A stretch of 64,000 nt of DNA from Molossus alvarezi (taxonomy: Eukaryota > Chordata > Mammalia > Chiroptera > Molossidae): assembly GCA_037176705.1 (NCBI GenBank), contig CM073887.1, forward strand, positions 25,237,501 through 25,301,500, in the 5' to 3' direction. Positions 28,081-39,146 of the stretch are shown here, one piece after another (within the stretch, counting starts at the first letter, position 1; the number at the start of each line of letters is the position of its first letter). Both the position numbers and the translations under genes were made by a program. The notes beneath the pieces were generated by a model. The model did not search any database and had not been told where the DNA came from. It saw only the letters and a list, made by a program, of their open reading frames with translations.

Positions 28081-28552
28081 TGAACTGTCTATTTAAAGTC
28101 AGTGCCCCTTTAAACAAGGTACCAAATGACATTACAAACACTGCCCTGAGTATTTTACATGGATTACCAACCACGAGGAAGGCATTCCTGTTTCCCTGGT
28201 TGTACTACTGCGGGAATTAAGGCACATCAAGGTTAAGAGCTTGTTAGGGTTACACAGCCCATATGGAAGTTTGGGTCCAAACTCTACTCTCTCACATTAT
28301 TCTGCCCTTTATCAGTAAAAATTACACACATTGTTAACATTGTTCCTAACAGATAATGATTAACTAATATTCTACTAAATGAAGAATATGTGAATCCTTA
28401 AACTATCTTTAATTAATTCATTATCTCTAATTAACTCATTATCTCTAATTGTCCCCTTGCAATGAACAGTGATAGCAATAATAGCCATTATTATCACTAT
28501 GATCTTTTAAAATGATCTTTTATTTCCAGTGAAAATAAATCGTCAACATCAC

Positions 28553-28680
28553 TGCTGTGGTCTGAATGTTGGTGTCCCCCCGATATTCAGGTGTTGAAAA
28601 CCAAATGCCCAAGGGGAGGGTGGCCTCAGAGGATGAAGGACGGAGACCACGTGACTGAGTGTTGCTTCAGGGCAGATCGG
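28553..28680 (+). repeat. Old MLT/MaLR-like repeat fragment
   Basis: TGCTGTGGTCTGAATGTTGG, GTGTCCCCCCGATATTCA and GTGTTGAAAACC resemble the 5' end of ancient MaLR-type LTRs. It lies just left of the minisatellite. Confidence 0.45.
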
Positions 28681-28959
28681 CCAGTGAGGGGCAGGGAGGC
28701 AACACACACTTGACCGTGTTGTTTAGGCCACATAAACCTTGAAGAAGTGGAACTTAATAGTCAAATTAACATTTAAATAACCCCAGCAGGAAATTAGGCT
28801 ACAGTCCTGGGTACAAGTGATAACTTCTCCTCTTATTACCCTCCAAAAGGGCTGTCCTGGAAGAAGTCGAGACTGACGACCTTGACATAACCTGCCCTCA
28901 CTCAGGGCACTTTCTGTCTTCTTCCCTTGACTCCGAGCCTTTCCCGCGTTCTGTTCAGC

Positions 28960-29862
28960 ACCAGCATGCCGGAGGGCCCGCCTCCTCAGGTGCTGACGTC
29001 AGGCGCCAGCATGCCGGAGGGCCCGCCTCCTCAGGTCCTGACGTCAGGTGCCAGCATGCCGGAGGGCCCGCCTCCTCAGGTCCTGACGTCAGGCGCCAGC
29101 ATGCCGGAGGGCCCGCCTCCTCAGGTCCTGACGTCAGGCGCCAGCATGCCGGAGGGCCCGCCTCCTCAGGTCCTGACGTCAGGCGCCAGCATGCCGGAGG
29201 GCCCGCCTCCTCAGGTCCTGACGTCAGGCGCCAGCATGCCGGAGGGCCCGCCTCCTCAGGTCCTGACGTCAGGCGCCAGCATGCCGGAGGGCCCGCCTCC
29301 TCAGAGTCCTGACGTCAGGCGCCAGCATGCCGGAGGGCCCGCCTCCTCAGGTCCTGACGTCAGGCGCCAGCATGCCGGAGGGCCCGCCTCCTCAGAGTCC
29401 TGACGTCAGGCGCCAGCATGCCGGAGGGCCCGCCTCCTCAGGTCCTGACGTCAGGCGCCAGCATGCCGGAGGGCCCGCCTCCTCAGAGTCCTGACGTCAG
29501 GCGCCAGCATGCCGGAGGGCCCGCCTCCTCAGGTCCTGACGTCAGGCGCCAGCATGCCGGAGGGCCCGCCTCCTCAGGTCCTGACGTCAGGCGCCAGCAT
29601 GCCGGAGGGCCCGCCTCCTCAGGTCCTGACGTCAGGCGCCAGCATGCCGGAGGGCCCGCCTCCTCAGAGTCCTGACGTCAGGCGCCAGCATGCCGGAGGG
29701 CCCGCCTCCTCAGAGTCCTGACGTCAGGCGCCAGCATGCCGGAGGGCCCGCCTCCTCAGAGTCTGACGTCAGGCGCCAGCATGCCGGAGGGCCCGCCTCC
29801 TCAGAGTCTGACGTCAGGCGCCAGCATGCCGGAGGGCCCGCCTCCTCAGAGTCCTGACGCAT
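28960..29862 (+). repeat. CpG-rich minisatellite, 45-46-bp unit, with a perfect CRE in 19 of 20 units
   Basis: Twenty head-to-tail units of 45 or 46 bp. Each holds GGCGCC, GCATGC, CCGG, GGGCCC and, in units 1-19, TGACGTCA. In most units the last sits in a 12-bp palindrome CCTGACGTCAGG. CRE positions start at 28994, 29039, 29084, 29129, 29174, 29219, 29264, 29310, 29355, 29401, 29446, 29492, 29537, 29582, 29627, 29673, 29719, 29764 and 29809; the last unit ends TGACGCAT (29855). About four CpGs per unit give roughly 80 in all. Units differ almost only at one spot: CAGGTCC, CAGAGTCC (+1 bp) or CAGAGTC. Some frames stay open over several 45-bp units (SMPEGPPPQVLTSGA per unit), but the 46-bp units shift the frame, so I do not call it a gene. 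Confidence 0.95.
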
Positions 29863-29869
29863 TTATGTC

Positions 29870-30540
29870 TCTGCTAAGGAAAACTGACATTATTTTAGAG
29901 AGTGGGTGCTCTGAAGGAGTGAATGAAGTGAATGAATTTCCATGATTAAATTGGCTTGTCAAATGGCATGACAGCACACTTCACAGGGTGCAGAGGACAA
30001 CGGTGGCATCTTCGACCCCTCCTTCCTTCCTCCACCCCAGCTACTGACGCTTAACCAAGCCTCACCAGCTTTCCTCTGCGCGCATGGTGCTTCTGGAGGC
30101 GCGGAATGTCTGCTGTTCATCATTTGTATTTCTTCCTTTCCGTTCAAAACAACCTGCTCACTCTTAGCAAAGGGTTTCCGAGGAGGCAGGGCCTTTGGGC
30201 CGCCGGAGGTGACAGGGAAGTGGGCGTGGGGAGGAACTCGGCAGAGCTGCTTGTGAACGCGGACGCGCAGTGTGTATCCGGGTTTCGGCTCCAGCTTTGC
30301 ATAGTTTCTGGCGGGCTCTAGGTTTACAGGAAGAACTTCGCAAAGCAAAAAAGAAAAAGGAAAACAGGAGAGCGAAGACGGCAGGCATAGGGCACTACCT
30401 CGATGCACGCTGGGACCGACGTCACTGGACTCCGGAGAGAATGGTCTACACAAACATTTTTTTTTTTGGTGATTTTGTTTAACATTTAAAGTCATAGAAA
30501 TGAATATTGTCACCTCTAATTGAAGCAGAAATGCTGAGTC
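29870..30540. other. GC-intermediate segment between minisatellite and CpG-rich block
   Basis: No repeat recognised. The minus strand is open for 184 codons (30513-29959), beginning MTIFISMTLNVKQ and ending at a stop, without recognisable motifs, signal peptide or domain. The GC-rich composition lowers the density of stop codons, so this is probably a chance open frame. Confidence 0.3.
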
Positions 30541-30900
30541 AGCTTTTCTCTGCCTCTCCCAAAGCGTCAGCCCCCTGGTTCACCAGTGACGTCGCTGCTG
30601 TGAAGAGGTCACGTGACTGCGGGCACCCGTCTGGGGAGGCACCCGGCGGTGGACGGGGCAGTCGCTCCCTCCACAAGCCCAGGGGCGCTGCCGGCGTGTG
30701 TCTGCAGGCGGAACCCCTTTATCTGCTCGTAGACTGGCACCCGCGCCAACGGATTCTTAGTGCCTGGTGGTGCTCCTGGCCCCACCGCGGGTACATGGGG
30801 CTGCTGTCGCCAGACGCTGATTGCGGACTTGCGACGCATCATCCTCAGGAGAAAACTGGGGCTTGCTGGGCCACGTGAGTACCACGCCCTTTCTTCCCAG
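30540..30900 (+). promoter_or_regulatory. GC/CpG-rich promoter-like segment
   Basis: CpG-dense relative to the AT-rich surroundings. It contains TGACGTCG (30587-30594), the palindrome GTCACGTGAC (30608-30617; an E-box of the USF/TFE type) and a donor-like CAC|GTGAGTA at 30875, followed by a TTCTTCCCAG acceptor-like string at 30891-30900. Less than 1 kb separates it from the CRE minisatellite. It could be the promoter and first exon of an unannotated RNA. The direction and even the existence of a transcript are inference. Confidence 0.35.
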
Positions 30901-30965
30901 CCACCTCTCCTTAAAGGAAACCTCATGCTTGAGGAGCCAGTAGCCCTAAGCATCTCTTCCTCTAA

Positions 30966-31188
30966 GCGGTGGTTCTCAACCTTCCTAATGCAGACCCTTT
31001 AACACAGCTCCTCATGCTGTCTGTGGGCGAATCTGCCTGTGGGCGGACCCGCCTGGAGACGGAGAGGAGCCGTGTCTCAGTTCCTAAGACCATGGGAAAT
31101 ATGTGTTTTCCGATGGTCTTGGGCGACCCCTGGGAAAGGGTCATTCGACCCCCAAAAGGGTCGCGACCCACAGATTGAGAACGGCTGA
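30966..31188. mobile_element. Non-autonomous hAT transposon fragment
   Basis: Starts GGTGGTTCTCAACCTTCCTAATG and ends GGGTCGCGACCCACAGATTGAGAAC-type sequence (seen in pieces: GGGTCGCGACCC and TTGAGAACGGCTG). These are the inverted-repeat ends of a common mammalian hAT-like repeat. The middle differs from the versions I recall. No clear 8-bp duplication. Confidence 0.65.
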
Positions 31189-31899
31189 GTGTAAAGGCAG
31201 TGGATGGACATGGAGTTCCATAAATGGGACACTCCCCTGCTTCCAGGATTCTTTTCTTGCACTTGTAAGAAGATGGTTTGTGCATGCAGCGCACTGTCAT
31301 ATGCACTGTCACGTTTGTCAACTTCCATCTATTATTCCAGAGTGAAGATGTGAGATTGTGCTGAGATAAAACATCTGTGTGCATATAAAGCTATGTCCAG
31401 GAGCTAAGAACTTAGACCAGTCCATTTACTAATGGAAGCAGTTCAGTTCAGGGAGAAGCATCTGATTAGCAGCATTTAGCTGAAAGGACAAATTCTTGCT
31501 TATAGTTAAAATGTCCAGATGATACAAAGACTCAGGTTTTTCCTGGGAAAACAATGGCAGCTAAATAATGGAATATATATATTCTACTGCTATCCGTACC
31601 AAACAAACCTTCCCAATTTTTATTGCTTTGGAGACATACCTCCTCTTATTCATTTTTACATAGGGAAAGCAAGTAAAACTGCAGACATGATTGGGAAATC
31701 AAGGACTCGGCTTCCACAAATGCAATTAAGGTTGCAAACAAAACTACACTTAATTATGAAGTTGGACTGTGACACGATCATTCCCTGGGTGCTTTCTATG
31801 GGTCACTTGCCAATCAGAAGATGCCACATCATATTCATCACAGAAACAAGGGACTCTTTTGCTCAAAATTAAAATGTGTATTTAAAAAAGCTTGGCAGT

Positions 31900-33960
31900 T
31901 CTCAGGTTCTGTGGTTCACCCCTAGTAATGTTGTGCAGTTACATGATTGCGCTCACCCTACTGGCAGTCTTTGTGATGCGAAAGCAAAGAAAAATCATTG
32001 GCAGAAGATGCTGATTAAAGCATGCTGCCTAAAAAATTTTCCACAGCACTTGGACACTTAGATTCTTTGCCACAGTTTGCATGGGGAAAGCACTGTCCTT
32101 TAGAAGACAAATTAGCTTTCCTAAGTTAGAAGTAGCAATGGGAACTTAGAGGAAGCCAGGTTTTAAAAGTAAAATCGTCTTACATGATATTGATACTTGT
32201 AATCAGTACTATATACTTTTACTTTAATTTAAAAGTATTCCCAACAACCCAGCTCTATGAAAGTTTAATATTTTGCCTGATTTGCTTCAGATTTTTAAAA
32301 GGAACATAATATTACAAACACATGCCCCTCTCTTCCCAATGGTAAGCACCATTGTGAATTCGTTTATTTTCCTAGGCATGTATTTAAACTAATGCTACAT
32401 ATTTATTACAATTGTATATATTGATAAAGAATTTACATAGCACTGTTTTGTGTTTTAAACTTTATGTAAATGGTATCATATGGTATATGCAATATAATAT
32501 TTTAAACACTTTCCCCATATTGATACAAATAGTTATAGCCCATTCAGCCTAACCACTGTAAAGCATTATCTAATATACCACAAATATTTATCAATACTCC
32601 TTTTGAAGGATAATTACATTGCCTCCAATTTTGCTTTTAGAAACAGTACTGCAATAAGCATTGCTATATGTCTTCTAACATGCATAAGGGACGCTTTCTC
32701 TAGACTGTAAATATAGACCTAGAAATGAAATTAACTATAGATTGTCAAGAGACAATATCACCAACCTTATTAAATATTGCCAAATTGCTCTCCACGATGG
32801 TTATAACACCTAACAATGCATGAAAACTATGAAATTTCCACAAGTATAGCGCTACAATCTTGTCAACATTTGATATGGACAGATTTTTATAATTTTTGCC
32901 AATCTGGTAGGTATCTCATGGTATACCTTATTGAACAAATAAGTTTATTGACCATACTAACTTTCTTTCCTGTAACAGTCCTGGCTCATTTTTCTATTAA
33001 GCTACCACTTTCTTATTAATGAATGTTATGTTATGGATATTTAGCCTTTTCTTGTGATATAGAGTCTAGATGCCTTCTTCTAAGTTATGGATTCTTTTAT
33101 AAATTTGATCATATGGTGTCTTTGTTTCAATACTCATTCTTAAGTTAAAGTAATTATATGTATCAATCTTATCTTCTGTGTTTGTGTGTTTTGTATTTTT
33201 TCTTCTCAATGTTTGAAAGTTTTAATTTTCACTTTAGTGTATGTGAAGAAGAGATCCAATTATATTTTCCTTTTTAAATACAAATAACATTAATTCAGCA
33301 CCATTTATTAAATTATCCACCCTTTCCTTTTTTAGTAAGCCATCTTCACATGAGATTTACATGTATATTTATTTCTAGTCCCCTTTATTCTATTCCATCT
33401 CCTTGTATCTGGTAAAATAAATAAATAAAAAAGCCTTCTCCATTCCCATCCTTTCTTTTTCTTCAATGTTGTCTCCATTATTTGGGGTCTTTTCTCTTAT
33501 TATGAGTCTTTAAATAGCATTGTCCAATTCTACAGAAATGCACAAATGCACATTGACCTTTTGATTGAACTGCACTGAGTTCATAGACGAATTCATAGTT
33601 ACCATCTTCAAATTATTGAGTATCCCCTTCCGCAATATACTTTCATTTAATTAGGTCTTTTATATTCTGCAATAATATTTTTTAAATTCTCCAAAAGGTG
33701 TTTCAAATGTTGTGAGATTTATTCTGAGATACCGCATAGTCCTCATTGTTGTTGTGAATGAGCTTTTCCTCTATTACACACTTCAATTGAGTACTGATAG
33801 CATATATGGATGTTAATGATATTTGATGCTGATTTTGCATTCACAAGTTTGCTGAATTCTCCAATAGGGAATCCCTGTTTAGAGAGTGGTATTGTCTGAA
33901 AATAAAGATTGTATTTTCTCTTTCTTTCCAAATGTGTACTTGTTATCTCTTTTTCTCTAG
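31900..33960. repeat. AT-rich region with old L1 remnants
   Basis: Stretches such as CCAAATTGCTCTCC, TGTCAACATTTGATAT and CTATTCCATCTCCTTG resemble eroded L1M 3' regions. Boundaries cannot be drawn by eye. No gene seen. Confidence 0.4.
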
Positions 33961-34011
33961 TACTTTTGCATTATATACAACTACAGGTGCATTTTAAAAT
34001 AGTAATATGAG

Positions 34012-34251
34012 CCCTGGCCGGTTTGACTCAGCGGTTAGAGCGTCGGCCTGCAGTCCAGAGAGACCCGGGTTCCCGCTAAGGGCATGCACCTCCATTGCAG
34101 TTTGTCCCCGGCCCCAGTTGGGGTTGTGCAGGAGGCAGCCACTCGATGTGACCCTTTCACGTCGATGTTTCTCTCTCTCTCTTTTCCTCTTTCTCCTTCC
34201 CATTCTATCTGAACAAAAATGGAAAAATGCCCTCGGGTGAGGATAAAAAAA
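34012..34251 (+). mobile_element. Ves SINE
   Basis: Plus-strand copy, CCCTGGCCGGTTTGACTCAG to CCCTCGGGTGAGGAT, flanked by AATAGTAATATGAG (33998-34011) and AATAGTAATGTGAG (34252-34265). Confidence 0.92.
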
Positions 34252-35194
34252 AATAGTAATGTGAGATCTTCCTATTATTCCTCACATTAAAGGGAATGAG
34301 GATTCCAGAGTCAGATCTTACAATGACTTTCAGAGGCTCATGTATTAGTAATAATACAAAATTGCAGACTAATCAATGAGACTGTTTAATTCTTATTCAT
34401 GACATTGAGTATTTATTCTTCAGGTTCTCAAGTTTTCCAGCTTAATAACAGCTAAAGTCCCAGGTGGTCAACAACCTATCTTTGTCCATCCTTTTGTGGG
34501 GATAGGGAGCTCAGCAGCCATACTCAGCCCCTGACTTGAAGCAGTTATCCTAGTTATGGTTCTCATCTTACATAGAACCTTTTGAGCACTTTCCTGAGTG
34601 TCAGTGTCTAGCAATGCCTACTTCCGGGAGGAGAGCAAGCCCAAGCTTCAGCCATGCACGTGGCATTGAGTTTATGTTCTATTGTTCTTCAATATCTTGT
34701 AAAAAATTTCCCCCTAGTGCATATATCTAGAAATGGAATTCACCAGCTTGTAGAATAAAATATGTTCAACTTTACGAGATATTGTCATGGAAAGAATTAT
34801 CTTGTCTTTGAACCTAGGTCATTTTTATTTTTGCTTAAACATTTCATCTCTTGTTGCTATTTGTTTGCAGTGGAGACTGAAGCAATGCACAAATTTTCAG
34901 AGTCACTTTGGCCATAAATACTATTGGTTCTTTTTCAAATAATTTTCTTTTATGTAAAAAAAGGTGAGAATCAGAAAAAATTATACTTGCTATGTGTCTG
35001 TAGAATAATCCCTAAATTTTGAATTGCCTGTGATTAAGAGATCTCTACACAAGGAAACTACTTGTCCAGTTGCCACATAGCTTATTTGTCATTTGTTGAA
35101 CATGATCTGCACATATTAAAGGATTAAAAAAAATGGAGCCAATAGAAGTTTATGATTTAAAAAAACCCAGATATTCTTAAAGAACTTTCAAGTG

Positions 35195-35425
35195 TGAGGC
35201 AATGTAGTGAAGGAGTTAAGAGAAGAGCTGCTAGTAACACCACAGGGTTGGATTCTAGGCTCCACCAATTATTAGCTCTTTAAGTCATGGTTTTCTTATT
35301 GGGAAAAAGGGACCATATCTACTCTAAAGGGTCATTTTGAAGATTAAACAAAATAAAGTACACATAAAACATTTAGCACAATATTTGGCACATAATGAAC
35401 ACTCCATAAAATTTAGCTGTTATGT
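35195..35425 (+). repeat. MIR SINE
   Basis: AGTGAAGGAGTTAAGAG, GGTTGGATTCTAGGCTCC, TTGGCACATAATGAACACTC and an AT-rich end match the MIR layout. Confidence 0.7.
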
Positions 35426-36189
35426 ATTTAAGTTCACAAAGGTTAATATATTTTCCTTTTATATGACATATAATTTGACAATAATCTGAAGCCTTTTATT
35501 TTCACTACTTTCAATTTGTTCATATCATAAAATTAAGCACGTAAGCTTTCAGTAATTAGTATGTAGTATAGGATTTCCCAGAGTTTTTAGATAAGAAATA
35601 GAAACTATACTTTAAAATAAATTAAAATAGAGAAAATAAAACTTTATAATATAAAGTCCAACCAGTTTTGTGTTATTGTTGAGAACTACTTTAAACATTA
35701 AACAAATTATTTGCTTTACATTAGCAGAAGAGAAAAATGAATGATAGATTAGAAATGACAGAAAAGAAAGTAAGGTAATTAAAAATGAAATATAAAAATT
35801 CAATTTTAAAGAACAAATAAAGATTTATGTATTAATATAAGGTTTTAACCTTCTGCTTAGTATACAAGCATACTCCCTGCTCTGTGAAATAGCATTTAAA
35901 TTGGTAAAACCGTGGTTTAGCCAATATAGTATATTTACAAATTAGTTTTATAAGTAAACGTGCAATGTGAACAACAGCATTTAATTTATGTTGTTATGGT
36001 GATAGAGATCTGTTCATTTCAGGAACTGGCCTTTCTGCATCAGGTGCTTAGCAACCACAAGATCTACCTCTCTTACCACAAAGTTGAACATGGGGCCAGA
36101 GAACCATTTCCTGAACATTGTGATTGGTTTGGCCATGCAAAATGTTTTGTAGTCAAACTTATCATTCATTTCCCTTATTGCTTCTGGGT

Positions 36190-37430
36190 TTTGACTCTTG
36201 TTGAAAATTTTTCCACTTCTAGTTTATAAAAGTATATGCTCAGGGTTTCTTCTAGTATATAATTGTATTTATTTGCATGGCTTATCCTGTATGGCTGTCC
36301 AGTTATCCCAACCCCACTTATTTAAAAAATCTTTTTTCACTAATTTGATGAGCTGCTTTTATCATATGTCATATTTCCATATGCATTCAATTTGTTGAAG
36401 ATAATATGTCATTTCTCTTTGAATATTTTTTCTTTTGTTTTATTGCAACTTTACTGTGATATGTTTAGTCGTGTGTGTGTTTTTAATTATGTTTGAGGTT
36501 TGTAGCACATTTTGAATTGTGATTTAATGTCAGTTTTGCAAGATTATCAGACACCATCTTTTCAGCCTATTCTTTTCATTCTTCTCTTTTTGGGATTCAT
36601 TACAGATAGTGGACCTTTTAAACCAAGTTCCACACATCTCTTTTTCTCTTTTCAGTGTTTTCCAAACAATTCTGTTTTAGTTCATATATTTTCTTTTAAT
36701 TTATTTTCTAATTTTCTAATCCTCTCTTCTTCTGTGTCTAATCTGATGTTAAAATATTTATTGAGTTGTTCATTTCAATTATTGTATTTTTAACAACAAT
36801 TATTGATATATACTTTACGTACTAGTGCCAATATCTTTTTTGTTTTTTTAGCTTCTCAACCTTGCAGTGGACATTTTCTGCTTAGCCTCATGTGGGTTCA
36901 AGGCACAGTATATCAGGTATATCTCTCTGTGTTTCTGTTCTCTTAAGGGTCATGATTCTTTTGTCGTTGCCATCTTAGTAGTTCTCTGATGTCTCTGGCA
37001 CACATACATACACAAAACTGTTTCTTTCTCTCCTTATTCTTATTCAGGTGTTTACTTATTCTCAGCAAGAGAGTTGGTATACAACAATCTGATCCATCAT
37101 TACAGTATGCCTTTGCATGCACTTGGACTCATTCTGGATTTTCTATTCTATTCCATTAGTGTTTTGTCATCTGCCAAAACCACCCTATTCTAATTATAGA
37201 GAACTTCATGATATATTTTTATATCTGATAGGGTTAATGCAAATGTGCATACTTGAACATACATAAACACACAGAGAATTTATATATTTTCAGTGTTTTC
37301 TAGATATTCTTTCTTATTTATTCTTTGAAATAAACTGTATAATAAAATCAATTTACTCCAGAAAACAAATCTGGTATTTGTATTGGGCTCAGGTTAAATT
37401 TGTAAATTTACTTAGGAATAATGTGCATCA
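36190..37430 (-). repeat. AT-rich region with old antisense L1 pieces
   Basis: ATGAGCTGCTTTTATCATATG and CTATTCCATTAGTGTTTTGTC-type strings resemble antisense L1 ORF2/3' sequence. Heavily diverged. No gene recognised. Confidence 0.35.
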
Positions 37431-39146
37431 TTCTGGCATTGAGTCTTGTATTAAGTCTAATTTTAAAAGTCTAAGTTTATTCTGTGCTTCAGGAGATATT
37501 ATAACTTTCTTCAAATGGAACATTCCATCAAAATAGGGCTGCTGGATTGCCCTCTCCTCATCAATTTCTTTTTTGTTTATCTTTATCTCCTTTAATTTTC
37601 TTCCAATCATGACACGTACCATTATTTGAGAGCATATTTTTATTATCTCCTGTCCTAAAAAGGTAAGCACTGTAAACGCACTGGCTTTATCTACCCTATT
37701 CACTCATATTTCCAGAGCCCAGATTCATGCCCTGTCCATACTAGATACTAAGTAAATATTTGTTGATAACATCTGTGAAGCATTTCCTAATTCGCATTTC
37801 TTATAGCTTGTTGTAGTACTTACTATTGTCACAAGTTCAAATGTATCACTCTTTGCACTTACTTTTCCTCTACCTTTGATTTTATATTTTAAAAAAAAGG
37901 TCTTTTCTACCTTTATTCTATGCTTTTCTTCCAGTTCTTATGCTTTTGCTTTAACTTTTACTCATTAATCTAGGCAAAATTCATTTCTGTTTATGGTGTG
38001 AGGAGAAATAGCTTTATATTTACTCCCTTCCCCAATGTTCCAGAGTGCATGTATTAAATAATCTGTACTTGTTTAGAATATCACTTTTAGCACGTACTAA
38101 GTGTATGCACATATAGAACATCCTTTATAAATTCCTCATATTGTTTTTACTTTAAATTTTAATACATTTTGATGTAAACATTCTAGACACATCTATTGAA
38201 CTATATACTTTTTTTTTTTATTGAGAGTATTTCATTCTGCTAGCCATAAGGCAGTCAAAATTTATTACAGAATCTGAAATTAAATTACACCAGGGTGGTT
38301 GGTCATGTAATGTGGCCGTCTCAAACAATGTACTTTTGAATGTCATCTATAACTTGTTTCTATTATGTCTACAACTCTCAAGAAATATATGCATATTGTG
38401 AGGAAAGGAGAGAGAAAGAGAAGACAAACTAGATTACAGAAGGAATTTCTAGTCATTTGATTTTTGTCTAAGATAGTCTACAGTATTTTGATAGGATCTT
38501 TGCACTTACTTTCCTTTTGCCCTGCAATTGGCTAAAATCACAGAACTATGTTAGAATTAACACTTAATGGGTTCAAGGCCTATGTATCACACCCTCACTT
38601 TATAGCAGCCTCTGTGCCCATTCACATATGTCCTCATTCATTCTAAGAAACAGCTGTATATCATAATACAAGTTGAGACCAGGATTTTGCCCTGAGGGTT
38701 TACTATCTAACAATGAAATCCATGTAGTTAGTTTTCTAACCAAAATAATGCTTTCTCATTCAAGAGATGCACTGTGCATCTGCTATTTATTTGGTATGCG
38801 TTCCTGCTCTCTGTTACTCACTTTGCAGTGTTGGTTTAGCAAATATATTGAGTGAAATGAAGAAAATTATGTAGACCAACACAGCAGGAAGTGCTAAATT
38901 GTCATCAAATAACCACGTGCCGAGTTTCGAAGAAAGATATAGTTTGATTCTTCAGCCATTTTTTGCTGGATGTTTATAAGATTGCCATAATTTTGTTTCT
39001 AATAAATAAATTTCTTTGAATTATAATCAAAATAATTTATGACACCAGAATGCAAATGAAATTGACAATACTTGAGAACAAACTATCAACTATGTCTGTG
39101 TGCTATATATTGTGGTTTAAAGGTTATATAATATGTAATATTTAAT

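Larger units (their letters stand above)
34266..39127. other. AT-rich intergenic sequence
   Basis: Holds MIR at 35.2 kb and eroded L1 at 36.2-37.4 kb. The remainder shows no gene; short open frames reflect low stop-codon spacing in T-rich DNA only. Confidence 0.5.

Noticed and set aside
28927..29721. Open frames with 15-residue repeats (SMPEGPPPQVLTSGA) over the minisatellite
   Set aside because: They follow from a 45-bp unit divisible by three; 46-bp units switch the frame, there is no other coding signal, and unit variation ignores codon position.
28960..29862. CRISPR-like array
   Set aside because: Direct tandem repeats without unique spacers in a mammalian genome; it is a minisatellite.
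29959..30513. 184-codon open frame on the minus strand
   Set aside because: No domain, signal or homologue recognised; GC-rich composition makes long stop-free frames likely by chance. Kept only as a note in the features.
31077..31384. Overlapping short open frames near 31 kb
   Set aside because: They overlap a hAT repeat fragment and show no coding features.
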